Origin: Nesterenkonia sp. LB17
GTDB taxonomy: Bacteria > Actinomycetota > Actinomycetes > Actinomycetales > Micrococcaceae
DNA: 64,000 nt
Reading direction: 5' to 3'
NCBI RefSeq assembly: GCF_022565915.1
Contig: NZ_JAJOYX010000003.1
Coordinates: 372,001-436,000, forward strand
The notes beneath the pieces were generated by a model. The model did no database searches. It was not told the origin of the DNA and saw only the letters and a program-made list of their open reading frames with translations. The first letter of the stretch is position 1; each line of letters starts with the position of its first letter. Shown here in pieces: positions 41,814 to 50,612 of the stretch. Made by a program: the position numbers and the translations under genes.

Positions 41814-43337
41814 ATGACTAATGACGATCTTCTCTCTACGATCAGCCTGATCGAGGACTCCGCGTGGACGTGGCTCGGCATTCCCGTGATCGTCTTCGTG
41901 GGCCTCTACCTCGGCTTCCGCACCCGGCTGGTCCAGCTGCGCCACATCCCGGACATGTTCCGGGCCATCACCGACAAGGCCACCAGCGACGAGAACGGCC
42001 GCACCCGATCGCTGTCAGCCTTCCAGACCTTCACCATCACCGCCTCCGCACGAGTGGGCACCGGCAACATAGCCGGCGTGGCCGGTGCGATCGCCCTGGG
42101 CGGCCCCGGGGCCGTGTTCTGGATGTGGCTGATGGCCATCTTCACCTCGGCGGCCTCCTTCGTGGAGTCCACCCTGGCTCAGCTCTATAAGGTCCGCCGC
42201 TTCGACACCTTCAAGGGTGGGCCCGCCTATTACATCGAGCGTGGGCTGGGAACCCGCTCCGGCGGCATCGTCTTCGCGTTGATCTTCATCTTCTGCTTCG
42301 CGCTCTCCTTCACCTCGCTGCAGTCCAACACGATCGTCGACGCCGCGACCGGTGCGGCCACCGAGCTGGGCATGGATGACACCACCAGCCTGGTCTGGAT
42401 CCTCGCCGTGGTGCTCACCGGGCTCACCGGGCTCGTGGTCCTAGCCGGACTGCGCCGAGTGGCGCAGGTGACCCAGCGGGTAGTCCCGATCATGGCGATG
42501 ACCTACATCCTGCTGGGACTGGTCGTGGTGGCGTTCAACATCGAAGCGATCCCGGCGGTGTTCGGGATGATCTTCGGCGAGGCGTTCAACTTCACCTCCG
42601 CGGCGGGCGGCGCCCTCGGCGCGATGATCTCCGCCGGCGTCCAGCGCGGCATGTTCTCCAACGAGGCCGGCATGGGCTCGGTCCCCAACGTCGCGGCCAC
42701 CGCCGACGTGTCACACCCGGTCAAGCAGGGGCTCGTGCAGACCCTGGGGGTCTACCTGGACACGCTGGTCATCTGCTCGGTCACTGCGTTCATCATCCTG
42801 GTGACCTTCCCGGATCAGGCGTTCCGGGCTGAGACCAACGTCGGCGGTGAGCTGACGCAGGCGGCGCTGACCGCGAACTTCGGAGCCTTCGGCGCGATCG
42901 CGCTGGCGGTCATCATCCTGCTGCTGGCCTTCACCTCGATCCTGGGCAACTACTCCTACGGTGAGATGAACGTGCTGTTCATCTCGAACTCCGAGAAGAG
43001 CCGCAAGATCTATGCGGTGGCACTCACCGGCGTCGTCTTCCTCGGCGCGATCATCCCGGTGGACCTGGCCTGGGCCATCGCCGGTGTGACGATGGTCATC
43101 ATCGCGCTGTACAACCTGGTCGTGATCACTCTGCTGGGCGGCACCGCCGTGCGCCTGCTCAAGCACTATGAGGCGCAGAAGCGACAGGGTCTCGATCCGC
43201 TGTTCCTCGCCTCTGACATGCCGGATCTGCGCAACATCGAGTGCTGGACCGAGGCCGACATGGCCGACCACCGGACTGAGCCTGCACCCGCGACGTCACC
43301 CGAGTCAGAGTCGGAGCGCGCGCACACCCACCGCTGA
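41814..43337 (+). CDS. Alanine/glycine:cation symporter (AGCS family)
   Basis: A 507-residue secondary transporter importing alanine or glycine with Na+ or H+. The AGCS signature is TASARVGTGNIAGVAGAIALGGPGAVFWMW (first half) and continues with GGPAYYIERGLG and MFSNEAGMGSVPN. About eleven hydrophobic segments, and a short charged C-terminal tail. Length is typical. It ends 21 bases before the second PAP2 gene in the same direction. Confidence 0.94.
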   Translation: MTNDDLLSTISLIEDSAWTWLGIPVIVFVGLYLGFRTRLVQLRHIPDMFRAITDKATSDENGRTRSLSAFQTFTITASARVGTGNIAGVAGAIALGGPGAVFWMWLMAIFTSAASFVESTLAQLYKVRRFDTFKGGPAYYIERGLGTRSGGIVFALIFIFCFALSFTSLQSNTIVDAATGAATELGMDDTTSLVWILAVVLTGLTGLVVLAGLRRVAQVTQRVVPIMAMTYILLGLVVVAFNIEAIPAVFGMIFGEAFNFTSAAGGALGAMISAGVQRGMFSNEAGMGSVPNVAATADVSHPVKQGLVQTLGVYLDTLVICSVTAFIILVTFPDQAFRAETNVGGELTQAALTANFGAFGAIALAVIILLLAFTSILGNYSYGEMNVLFISNSEKSRKIYAVALTGVVFLGAIIPVDLAWAIAGVTMVIIALYNLVVITLLGGTAVRLLKHYEAQKRQGLDPLFLASDMPDLRNIECWTEADMADHRTEPAPATSPESESERAHTHR

Positions 43338-43358
43338 GAGGTGCGGCAGAATAACCGC

Positions 43359-44276
43359 ATGCCTTTGCACCAGAGAAACCCGGCCTTCCACCTCGAGCGG
43401 TGGGTGGCCGGGTTTCTGCTGTGTGTGGCGCTCTTCGGGGTGCTCTACCTCGGCGCGGTCCGCACCGGACCGGGCCAGCTGCTGGACCAGATGATGCAGC
43501 GCACCGCCTCCGGGACCTGGAATCCGCTGCCGCCGCTGAGCCCGCAGAACGACTGGATCACCGCCTGGATCCTGCTGCCGCCAGCGCTGGCCTGCGTGGC
43601 ACTGGCGCATCAGCGCGGGCCCCACCAGCGCTGGCTCATCCTGCTGTGCGGGGCCGCGGTGGCGCTGGGCGCCAATGTCACCACGCAGGTGATCAAGCTG
43701 GTCTGGTCTGGGCGGCCCACGTTGGTGAGTCTGAGCTCGGAGTGGCCGGCCAACTCGCTTCCGAGCGGTCACACGACCATGGCCGCGGGGGCCGCGGCGG
43801 CGGCGTTCCTGATCTGCCGACCACGGGACCGCGCCTTCTGGGGGGTCTTGGCCGGGCTCTGGGCCGCCGGGTGGGGCGGCTACATCTATATCGAGGGCTG
43901 GCACCTGCCCAGCGACATGATGGCGGCCTACCTGGTGGTGGCGGCGTGGACGCTGCTCGGCGGAGCCGTGGTGCATCACGTGGAGGCGCGAGACCCGGAA
44001 CTCGCGCCGCTGCCCGCGGAACCGGGAATCCCCGGGGGACGTCAGGCGGGACTGTCCCTGACGCTCGGCGTGATGGGCACCGTGCTCGGGCTCGCCGCGC
44101 TGCTCGGGCCGGTGGCTCGCCATGGGCTGGCCGAGGCGACCGCCTCACCGACACCGTGGCTGTTCCTGGCCGGAGCCGCGCTGTCCTCCGCGCCGGCACT
44201 TCTGCTCAGCGCGGCGCTGATTCCCCTGTTCTCCAGCGAGACCCGGCGGCTGACCCGCACTGCTCGGAAGGCCTGA
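43359..44276 (+). CDS. PAP2-family membrane phosphatase, paralogue of 39955 gene
   Basis: A 305-residue membrane protein. Motifs: VIKLVWSGRPTL, LPSGHTTMAAG and EGWHLPSDMMAAYLVV, in the same order and spacing as the other PAP2 gene, whose third motif also ends DVIAAYLVV. The third-motif Arg is likewise displaced. Hydrophobic N- and C-terminal segments. ATG at 43359 is taken; GTG at 43341 is possible. Substrate unknown; a shared origin with the 39955 gene is clear from the motif pattern and length. Confidence 0.86.
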   Translation: MPLHQRNPAFHLERWVAGFLLCVALFGVLYLGAVRTGPGQLLDQMMQRTASGTWNPLPPLSPQNDWITAWILLPPALACVALAHQRGPHQRWLILLCGAAVALGANVTTQVIKLVWSGRPTLVSLSSEWPANSLPSGHTTMAAGAAAAAFLICRPRDRAFWGVLAGLWAAGWGGYIYIEGWHLPSDMMAAYLVVAAWTLLGGAVVHHVEARDPELAPLPAEPGIPGGRQAGLSLTLGVMGTVLGLAALLGPVARHGLAEATASPTPWLFLAGAALSSAPALLLSAALIPLFSSETRRLTRTARKA

Positions 44277-44301
44277 AGGCTCCTCGCCGGGCAGAGCAGA
44301 A

Positions 44302-44329
44302 CCGCCCGGTCCACAAGTGAACCGGGCGG
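44302..44329. terminator. Bidirectional hairpin between PAP2 and desaturase genes
   Basis: A perfect 9-bp stem (CCGCCCGGT/ACCGGGCGG) with a 10-base loop between two convergent genes. No U-run. Confidence 0.7.
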
Positions 44330-44384
44330 CGAGCAACGGGTGCGCAGGGCCCCGTGCTGCGGGCCTGCCGAGACCCAGAAAGGG

Positions 44385-45488
44385 TCAGCGGGGGCGGTAC
44401 TGGTTCATGATCGGGCAGTCCATCGGGTCGGCGTAGCCGAGACCCACGCGGTTGAGGTAGGTGACCACCATTCCGTAGGACTGGACCAGTCCGGTCGCGG
44501 TGTAGCTGATGCCCTTCTCGGCGCAGAACTCCTCAACGATCGGCTTGACCTTGTGCAGGTTGGGGCTGGGCATCCGCGGGAAGAGGTGGTGCTCGATCTG
44601 CAGGTTCAGCCCGCCCATGGCCACATCCATGGCCCGACCGCCCTTGATGTTGCGGGAGGTCAGCACCTGGCGGCGCAGGAAGTCCATGTCGGAATCCTTG
44701 GGGATGATCGGCATGCCCTTGTGGTTCGGGGCGAAGCTGCCACCCATGTAGACGCCGAAGACCAGCAGCTGCACGGCCAGGAAGCCGAGTGCCAGGCCGG
44801 GGCTCATGGCCAGGAAGATCAGCACCGGGAAGCCGATCAGCCGCACGGCCAGCATGGCCAGCTCGGTCTTGCGGCGCTTGAGCTTCTTGGCGGTGAAGAC
44901 GGTCTTGAGCGCGTTGTAGTGCAGCGCGATCGCGAAGAGGGTCAGCAGCGGGAAGAACATCCAGCCCTGACGGCGGGCGAGCCAGCCCATGAAGCCGGTG
45001 CGCTGCGCAGCGTCCTCGGCGACGAAGACCAGGGCGCCGGGGGCGATGTCGCCATCCTTGCCGATGGTGTTCGGGTTGGCGTGGTGCCTGCCGTGCTTCT
45101 TGGTCCACCAGCCGTAGGACAGGCCCACGATGAGGTTGCCGGTGACCCGGCCGAACCACTCGTTGCGCTTGCCGGTGCGGAATACCTGCTGGTGTGCGCC
45201 GTCGTGGGAGAGGAAGGCGACCTGGGTGAGCAGGATCCCGAAGAACGCGGCGAGGGCGAGCTGCCAGAGACTGTCACCGAGGGTGAACATCGCCACGAAG
45301 GCACCGGCGAAGGCCAGGGTCAGCACGATCACACGGAGCACGTAGCTGGAGGCGCCGCGGTCCATCAGGCCCTCATCCTTGACCCGCTGGGCGAGTTCGA
45401 AGAATTCGTTGACCTGCTTGTTACCTGCTGGGCGCACCCGCTCGGGGCGGCCCTGCGCGGCCTCCGACCGTGTCTCAGTGATTGTCAT
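44385..45488 (-). CDS. Membrane fatty-acid desaturase
   Basis: A 367-residue integral membrane di-iron desaturase. The three His boxes are HDGAHQ, HGRHHANPN and QIEHHLFP. Four to six hydrophobic segments surround them. It introduces a double bond into acyl lipids to keep membranes fluid in the cold; regiospecificity cannot be read. TAACGT lies 6 bases before the ATG (leaderless), and a perfect palindrome lies 55-78 bases upstream. Adjacent to a NarL-type two-component pair, an arrangement like DesK/DesR-controlled desaturases of Firmicutes, though without evidence of common ancestry. Confidence 0.93.
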   Translation of the reverse strand: MTITETRSEAAQGRPERVRPAGNKQVNEFFELAQRVKDEGLMDRGASSYVLRVIVLTLAFAGAFVAMFTLGDSLWQLALAAFFGILLTQVAFLSHDGAHQQVFRTGKRNEWFGRVTGNLIVGLSYGWWTKKHGRHHANPNTIGKDGDIAPGALVFVAEDAAQRTGFMGWLARRQGWMFFPLLTLFAIALHYNALKTVFTAKKLKRRKTELAMLAVRLIGFPVLIFLAMSPGLALGFLAVQLLVFGVYMGGSFAPNHKGMPIIPKDSDMDFLRRQVLTSRNIKGGRAMDVAMGGLNLQIEHHLFPRMPSPNLHKVKPIVEEFCAEKGISYTATGLVQSYGMVVTYLNRVGLGYADPMDCPIMNQYRPR

Positions 45489-45494
45489 GCTCCT

Positions 45495-45500
45495 ACGTTA
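45495..45500 (-). promoter_or_regulatory. -10 hexamer of desaturase gene, leaderless configuration
   Basis: TAACGT on the minus strand, 6 bases before the ATG at 45488. Confidence 0.5.
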
Positions 45501-45542
45501 TCGAGCTGAGACCTCCCGCGCGTCACCCGGCGGAGCCATCTT

Positions 45543-45566
45543 CACCCCCTACCCGGGTAGGGGGTG
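45543..45566. promoter_or_regulatory. 24-bp perfect palindrome upstream of desaturase
   Basis: Two 12-base arms (CACCCCCTACCC and its complement) meet without a spacer. It lies between the sensor kinase stop and the desaturase promoter, about 55-78 bases before the inferred start point. The core TACCCGGGTA recurs with one change at the regulator promoter (47564). Candidate operator for the adjacent response regulator; a kinase terminator is the alternative, but no U-run follows. Confidence 0.6.
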
Positions 45567-45574
45567 CGCGTGGT

Positions 45575-47500
45575 TCACAGCGGGAAGGAGGCGCGGATGA
45601 AGTATCCGCCGTCCGGGGTCTCCCCGGTCTCCACCGTGCCGCCGACGGCGCTGACCCGCTCCCGGATGCCCTCCAGTCCCAGGCCGGCGCCCGGCGCGGG
45701 CACCGAGACCGGGTGCGGCGGGGCGGTGTTGCGCACCTGGATCAGCAGGTGGCGGGTGTCCGCGGGCTCCGAATCCTTGTCGGACTCTCCGATCAGCTCG
45801 GCGCTGACCTCGATCGTGGAGGAGGGCGCATGGCGCAGCGCATTGCTCAGCCCCTCCTGGACCATCCGGTAGGCGGCGAGGCCGACGGCGGAGGACGCCT
45901 CCACGACGTCGAGCCCGGTGACCCGGATCGGGGTGCCGGAGGCGCGGGTGGCTTCGACCAGCGAGTAGATCTCCGCGAGCCCCGGGGTCGGCCCGGTCGG
46001 GGCCTCCTCCTCGCTGCGCAGGGTGCCCAGCAGCATCCGCATCTCCCCCAGCGCCTGCCGCGAGGACCGGGCGATCTCCTCGAACTCCTGCTGCGCCTCC
46101 GGCGTGATGGAAGGGAGCCGGTAGCGGGCGGTTGCGGCCTGCACGCTGATCACCGACATGGAATGGGCGACCACGTCGTGGAGTTCCCGGGCGATCCGGT
46201 TGCGCTCCTCGAGCTCCCGACGACGCCGGCTCTGCTGGGCGCTGGTGCGTTCGGAGACCTCCAGCCGGTCGGCGTCGCGGATCCACTGCCGGGTCAGGCT
46301 GCCGAGCACGGCGACGCCCCCGCCGACCGAGGCGAACACGATGCCGGTGCTCACCGCCCCGTCAGGAAGCTCCGGGGCCGCCATGACGATGGCCGCGAAC
46401 GTGAGCAGCGCGCTGGCCGCCCAGCCGCTGGCCGCGCAGTACCAGGGTTCGCGCAGCGCCGCGACCAGGATCACCCCGCACTGGATGAGCATCGCGGTGA
46501 CCGGCCAGGGCCAGATCCCCACCCCTGCCTCCGCGGTGGCGCCCATCAGTGCCGCCGAGACCAGCACCGAGGCGCCGATCCCGGCCCAGGGGAACTTCAG
46601 CGTGAGCACCAGGCTCAGGCAGTGCCCCAGGGTCAGCACCAGGGCGAAGGCCGGGTGGATCCCATAGACCGTGGTGGTGAGCGGCCAGGCCACCACGAAG
46701 AGCACCACCGCGGCGAAGCAGATCCCGATCCAGGACCAGGCGGCGGCGCTGAAGGAGGCTGAGGACTCCTCGACCCGGGCTCCCGGGCGACCCACGGCGG
46801 CGCGGGAGAGCGTGCGCTCCAGCGGATGCGCCTGGGGGTGTTCCAGCGGGATCAGTCGGCCCCGGCCGCCTGCGCCGAGCAGGCTCGTGGCCAGCAGCGC
46901 ATCCAGTGCGGCCAGCCCGCGCATCACGGCGGGCAGGGTGACCAGGAAGACCACGCCGAGGATGAAGAACACGGCGGCGTCCAGCACGTACTGCCAGAAC
47001 CCGCTGGCCGGCACCAGCGCGGGTTCGATCAGCTCCAGGATTCGGATCAGGCCCCGTTCCCCGGGGATGAATCGGGACCAGAAGAAGTAGGTGAGCCCCA
47101 CCGGGCCCATCAGGATCCAGAGGGCCGCCACGACGAAGGTCACCAGCCGCACCGGCAGCGCGAGGATCATCTCGAAGATCAGATCCAGCCAGCGGCGAGG
47201 GTCGGCCACCGGGCGCAGTCGACCGGCCAGGCCCGGGTCCCTGGGCCGATAGCTCACCGGGGCGAGCACCGCGCCCCAGATCCGCAGCCGACGCCGGGAG
47301 AGCTCCGCGAACTCCGAGGCTGTGACCAGGGCCAGCGGAAGCACCAGGGCACCCACCCACAGCGGCGCCGTCGCAATGGAGACCGCCAGCAGGGTCATCA
47401 GCAGGCTGGCGCCGAAGAGCGCGATCGGCAGCCCCGGCAACACATAGGCGCTGTCGCGCAGGAGCCGTCGGGTCAGGGATTCAGGTCGAGGGCTGTGCAC
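45575..47500 (-). CDS. NarL-type sensor histidine kinase (HisKA_3)
   Basis: A 641-residue membrane kinase. The N-terminal 400 residues have about ten hydrophobic segments in two groups, resembling an actinobacterial multi-pass sensor module. The dimerisation/phosphoacceptor box is ERNRIARELHDVVAHSM, with H441. The ATPase end shows EGLSNALRHA and GLGLEGIRERV. It autophosphorylates and passes phosphate to the regulator encoded divergently at 47584. GTG start at 47500. It reads toward the desaturase, 86 bases away, which may be its regulated gene. The signal is unknown; a membrane-state sensor is plausible. Confidence 0.9.
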   Translation of the reverse strand: MHSPRPESLTRRLLRDSAYVLPGLPIALFGASLLMTLLAVSIATAPLWVGALVLPLALVTASEFAELSRRRLRIWGAVLAPVSYRPRDPGLAGRLRPVADPRRWLDLIFEMILALPVRLVTFVVAALWILMGPVGLTYFFWSRFIPGERGLIRILELIEPALVPASGFWQYVLDAAVFFILGVVFLVTLPAVMRGLAALDALLATSLLGAGGRGRLIPLEHPQAHPLERTLSRAAVGRPGARVEESSASFSAAAWSWIGICFAAVVLFVVAWPLTTTVYGIHPAFALVLTLGHCLSLVLTLKFPWAGIGASVLVSAALMGATAEAGVGIWPWPVTAMLIQCGVILVAALREPWYCAASGWAASALLTFAAIVMAAPELPDGAVSTGIVFASVGGGVAVLGSLTRQWIRDADRLEVSERTSAQQSRRRRELEERNRIARELHDVVAHSMSVISVQAATARYRLPSITPEAQQEFEEIARSSRQALGEMRMLLGTLRSEEEAPTGPTPGLAEIYSLVEATRASGTPIRVTGLDVVEASSAVGLAAYRMVQEGLSNALRHAPSSTIEVSAELIGESDKDSEPADTRHLLIQVRNTAPPHPVSVPAPGAGLGLEGIRERVSAVGGTVETGETPDGGYFIRASFPL

Positions 47501-47524
47501 TGGGGAATCCTGGGCTGGGGAGGC

Positions 47525-47545
47525 ATGGTGTTCACATCACACCAT
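47525..47545. promoter_or_regulatory. Inverted repeat in kinase-regulator gap
   Basis: ATGGTGT and ACACCAT arms are separated by 7 bases in the 83-base gap between the divergent genes; an operator candidate distinct from the TACCGGGGTA site. Confidence 0.35.
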
Positions 47546-47563
47546 AGGCATCGGCGAGCGCGG

Positions 47564-47573
47564 TACCGGGGTA
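47564..47573. promoter_or_regulatory. TACCGGGGTA site overlapping regulator -10
   Basis: It differs by one base from the core of the palindrome at 45543-45566 and overlaps the first bases of TAGCGT (47572-47577), the leaderless -10 of the response regulator gene. Binding here would block that promoter. Confidence 0.45.
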
Positions 47574-47577
47574 GCGT
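47572..47577 (+). promoter_or_regulatory. -10 hexamer of response regulator gene, leaderless configuration
   Basis: TAGCGT 6 bases before the ATG at 47584. Confidence 0.5.
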
Positions 47578-47583
47578 TGAAGC

Positions 47584-48291
47584 ATGCCCCCCGCCGTCTC
47601 CGCCGACTCCTCGGCCCCGCTCTCCGGCTCTGCCATCCGGGTGCTCATCGTCGATGACCAGTCGATGATCCGCGCCGGCTTCGCCGCCCTACTCGACGCT
47701 CAGGTGGACATCACGGTCACCGGCACCGCCGCCGATGGTGAGGGGATCGAGGAGGTGGTGCGCGGCACCACCCCAGACGTCGTGCTGATGGACATCCGGA
47801 TGCCGAAGGTCAACGGTCTCGAGGCCACCCGGCAGATCCTCAGCATGGAGGGGACTCCCCCGCGGATCCTGATGTTGACCACATTCGACGCCGATGAGTA
47901 CGTCTTCGACGCGCTGCGCGCCGGAGCCAGCGGCTTCCTGCTCAAAGATGCCACCCCGGAGGAGCTGGTCCAGGCCGTCCGGGTGGTGGCCGACGGCGAC
48001 GCGCTGCTCTCGCCCAAGATCACCCGCACCCTGATCGCGGACTATGCTGCCCGCCCGACGGCGACCCCGGTCCAGTCGCGGCTGCTCTCCGAGCTCACCG
48101 AGCGTGAGCAGGAGGTGATGACCGCGGTCGCCCGTGGCCGGTCGAACGCGGAGATCGCCGCTGAGCTCTTTCTCGCCGAGCAGACCGTGAAGACCCATGT
48201 GTCGCGGATCCTGACCAAGCTGGCGCTGCGCGACCGGACCCAGATGGTGGTCTACGCCTATGAGTGCGGGCTGGTCCGCGCCGGGGAGTGA
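47584..48291 (+). CDS. NarL/LuxR-family response regulator
   Basis: A 235-residue regulator. Receiver residues: acidic pair in LIVDDQS, phosphoacceptor D70 in VLMDIRMP, Thr in MLTTFD and Lys in FLLKDA. The C-terminal LuxR helix-turn-helix is LTEREQEVMTAVARGRSNAEIA to TVKTHVSRILTKLALRDR. Partner of the kinase encoded divergently. Candidate binding sites flank it and the desaturase gene. Confidence 0.94.
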   Translation: MPPAVSADSSAPLSGSAIRVLIVDDQSMIRAGFAALLDAQVDITVTGTAADGEGIEEVVRGTTPDVVLMDIRMPKVNGLEATRQILSMEGTPPRILMLTTFDADEYVFDALRAGASGFLLKDATPEELVQAVRVVADGDALLSPKITRTLIADYAARPTATPVQSRLLSELTEREQEVMTAVARGRSNAEIAAELFLAEQTVKTHVSRILTKLALRDRTQMVVYAYECGLVRAGE

Positions 48292-48323
48292 TGCGGACTT
48301 CGGCGGTCTGATTGAATGGCGGC

Positions 48324-50612
48324 ATGTCTGATTCAACTGCCCCGCAGGCCAAGAAGGTCCCCACCGAACGCACCCATCACGGGGACACCTTCGTGGATCA
48401 CTACGAATGGCTGCGGGACAAGGACTCCCCCGAGGTCCTGGCACATCTGCACGCCGAGAACGCCTACGCCGATGCGGTGACCGCCGCGCAGAAGCCGCTG
48501 CGCGAGACGATCTTCAACGAGATCAAGCACCGCACGGTGGAGACCGACCTCTCGGTCCCCTCTCGCCGCGGAGACTGGTGGTACTTCACCCGCACCATCG
48601 AAGGCGAGCAGCACCCGGTGTACTGCCGGGTCGCCGCCGGCAGCGCAGCGGAGACCGAGCAGAACGACGTCGAGCGCGGGTCCTGGACTCCGCCGCAGGT
48701 CGAGGCCGGCGTCGTCCTCCCTGGTGAACAGACCTTCTTCGACACCAACGCCGAGGCCGCGAAGCACCCCTTCTACCAGCTCGGCGGGATGTCGCTGAAC
48801 GCCGAGGGGACGCTGCTGGCCTACTCCGAGGACACCTCCGGCGACGAGCACTACACCGTGCGCTTCCGCGACCTCACCACCGGGGAGAACCAGCCCGAGC
48901 AGATCAGCAACGTCCACGGCGGACCCGTGCTGGAGCCCTCCGGCGCGCGCGCCTATTACATGGTGGCCGACGCCGCGTGGCGGCCCCACCAGCTGTACAT
49001 GCACACCCTGGGCACCGACGCGGAGCAGGATCGGCTGATCCTGGAGGTCAGCGACGAGCAGCTCTGGACCGGCGTCGGGCTCTCCGCGGACAAGCGTGAA
49101 CTGGTGATCATCTCCGGGAACTCCGAGTACGACGAGTCCCGGCTCCTCGACGTCACCGACCCGCAGGCGGAGCCGGTGCTCTTGATCAGCGCCGAGCAGC
49201 GCCTGCTGCACAGCATCGACCCGATCGAGCTCGACGGCGAGCGCCTGCTGCTGGTCACACACAACCAGTCCGGACCGAACAACGCCCTCTCGGTGACCAC
49301 CGCCGCGGCGCTGACCGCCCAGGACCCGAACGCCGCGCCGAGCGCTGACCGGCCGCTGGACCTGGGTCGGCCGGTGCTGCCGCATGAGGAGACGGTCAAG
49401 CTCGAAGGCGTGAGCGTCACCGCCGCGCAGATCATCGTCACCGCCCGCCGGGACACCATCGAGTCCATCCAGCTGCTCAGCCTGGAGCAGCTGCGCGCGG
49501 CGCTCGCCGGCGCCGACCCGGTGCCGACCTCGACGTTGCCCGGCCCGGAGTTCGACGAGGAGCTCTACACCTGTGCGGTGATCGCCGCGGAGTACGAGGC
49601 GCCCTTGTTCCGGGTGGCGTATGAGTCCTGGCTGACCCCGACCCGGATCTATGACATCGACCATGAGACCGCGGAGCCGCTCCTGCGCCGGGAGACCCCG
49701 GTGAACGACGTGGATCTCGGCGCCTACCGCGCCACCCGGATCTGGGCACCCAGCGGGGACACCCGCGCGGACGGCTCGGCGATCGCGATTCCGGTCACGG
49801 TGCTGCATCATCGCGATGTCTCAGCCGATGGCACGAATCCGACGCTGGTCTACGGCTATGGCTCCTATGAGATGAGCATGGATCCAAGCTTCGGAATCCC
49901 AAGGCTGTCGCTGCTGGACCGCGGGGTCGTCTTCGCGATCGCGCATATCCGGGGCGGCGGTGAGCTGGGCCGCGGCTGGTACGAGGACGGCAAGAAGCTG
50001 AAGAAGACCAACACCTTCACCGACTTCATCGCAGCCACCGATCACCTGATCACCCAGGGCTGGGCTGATCCGGCACGGGTCGCCGCGCTGGGCGGCTCCG
50101 CCGGCGGACTGCTGATGGGAGCGGTGGCCAACCTCGCCCCGGAGAAGTATGTGGCGATCCTGGGGCAGGTGCCCTTCGTGGACAACCTGACCACCATCCT
50201 GGACCCGGAGCTGCCGCTGTCGGCGCTGGAGTGGGAGGAATGGGGCAACCCGATCACCGACCCGGAGGTCTACCGCTATATGAAGTCCTACGCGCCCTAT
50301 GAGAATGTCCGCGACGTGGCATACCCGGCGATCGCGGCGGTGACCAGCCTCAACGACACCCGGGTGCTCTACGTGGAGCCCGCGAAATGGGTGCAGGTGC
50401 TGCGCGAGCACCAGCGCGGCGAGGCCCCCGTGGTGATGAAGATCGAGATGGAAGGCGGCCACGGCGGGGCGTCGGGCCGGTATGAGACCTGGAAGGAACG
50501 CGCCTGGGACTACGCGTTCATCGCGCATCACCTCGGCGCGAGCGAGCGTCTGGGCGTCGGTGAGATTCACAGCGCCGTTGAGATTCCCAGCGCAAGCCAG
50601 CCGCGCCGATGA
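48324..50612 (+). CDS. Prolyl oligopeptidase-family peptidase (oligopeptidase B-like, S9A)
   Basis: A 762-residue cytoplasmic serine peptidase. An N-terminal beta-propeller (residues about 70-430) precedes the alpha/beta hydrolase domain. Nucleophile GGSAGGLLMGA; catalytic His in KIEMEGGHGGASGRYE; YGSYEMSMDPSF and IAHIRGGGELGRGWYEDG are S9A hallmarks. It cleaves short peptides, probably after basic residues (oligopeptidase B). ATG at 48324; TTGAAT 6 bases upstream may be a -10. Overlaps the methyltransferase gene by 4 bases. Confidence 0.93.
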   Translation: MSDSTAPQAKKVPTERTHHGDTFVDHYEWLRDKDSPEVLAHLHAENAYADAVTAAQKPLRETIFNEIKHRTVETDLSVPSRRGDWWYFTRTIEGEQHPVYCRVAAGSAAETEQNDVERGSWTPPQVEAGVVLPGEQTFFDTNAEAAKHPFYQLGGMSLNAEGTLLAYSEDTSGDEHYTVRFRDLTTGENQPEQISNVHGGPVLEPSGARAYYMVADAAWRPHQLYMHTLGTDAEQDRLILEVSDEQLWTGVGLSADKRELVIISGNSEYDESRLLDVTDPQAEPVLLISAEQRLLHSIDPIELDGERLLLVTHNQSGPNNALSVTTAAALTAQDPNAAPSADRPLDLGRPVLPHEETVKLEGVSVTAAQIIVTARRDTIESIQLLSLEQLRAALAGADPVPTSTLPGPEFDEELYTCAVIAAEYEAPLFRVAYESWLTPTRIYDIDHETAEPLLRRETPVNDVDLGAYRATRIWAPSGDTRADGSAIAIPVTVLHHRDVSADGTNPTLVYGYGSYEMSMDPSFGIPRLSLLDRGVVFAIAHIRGGGELGRGWYEDGKKLKKTNTFTDFIAATDHLITQGWADPARVAALGGSAGGLLMGAVANLAPEKYVAILGQVPFVDNLTTILDPELPLSALEWEEWGNPITDPEVYRYMKSYAPYENVRDVAYPAIAAVTSLNDTRVLYVEPAKWVQVLREHQRGEAPVVMKIEMEGGHGGASGRYETWKERAWDYAFIAHHLGASERLGVGEIHSAVEIPSASQPRR

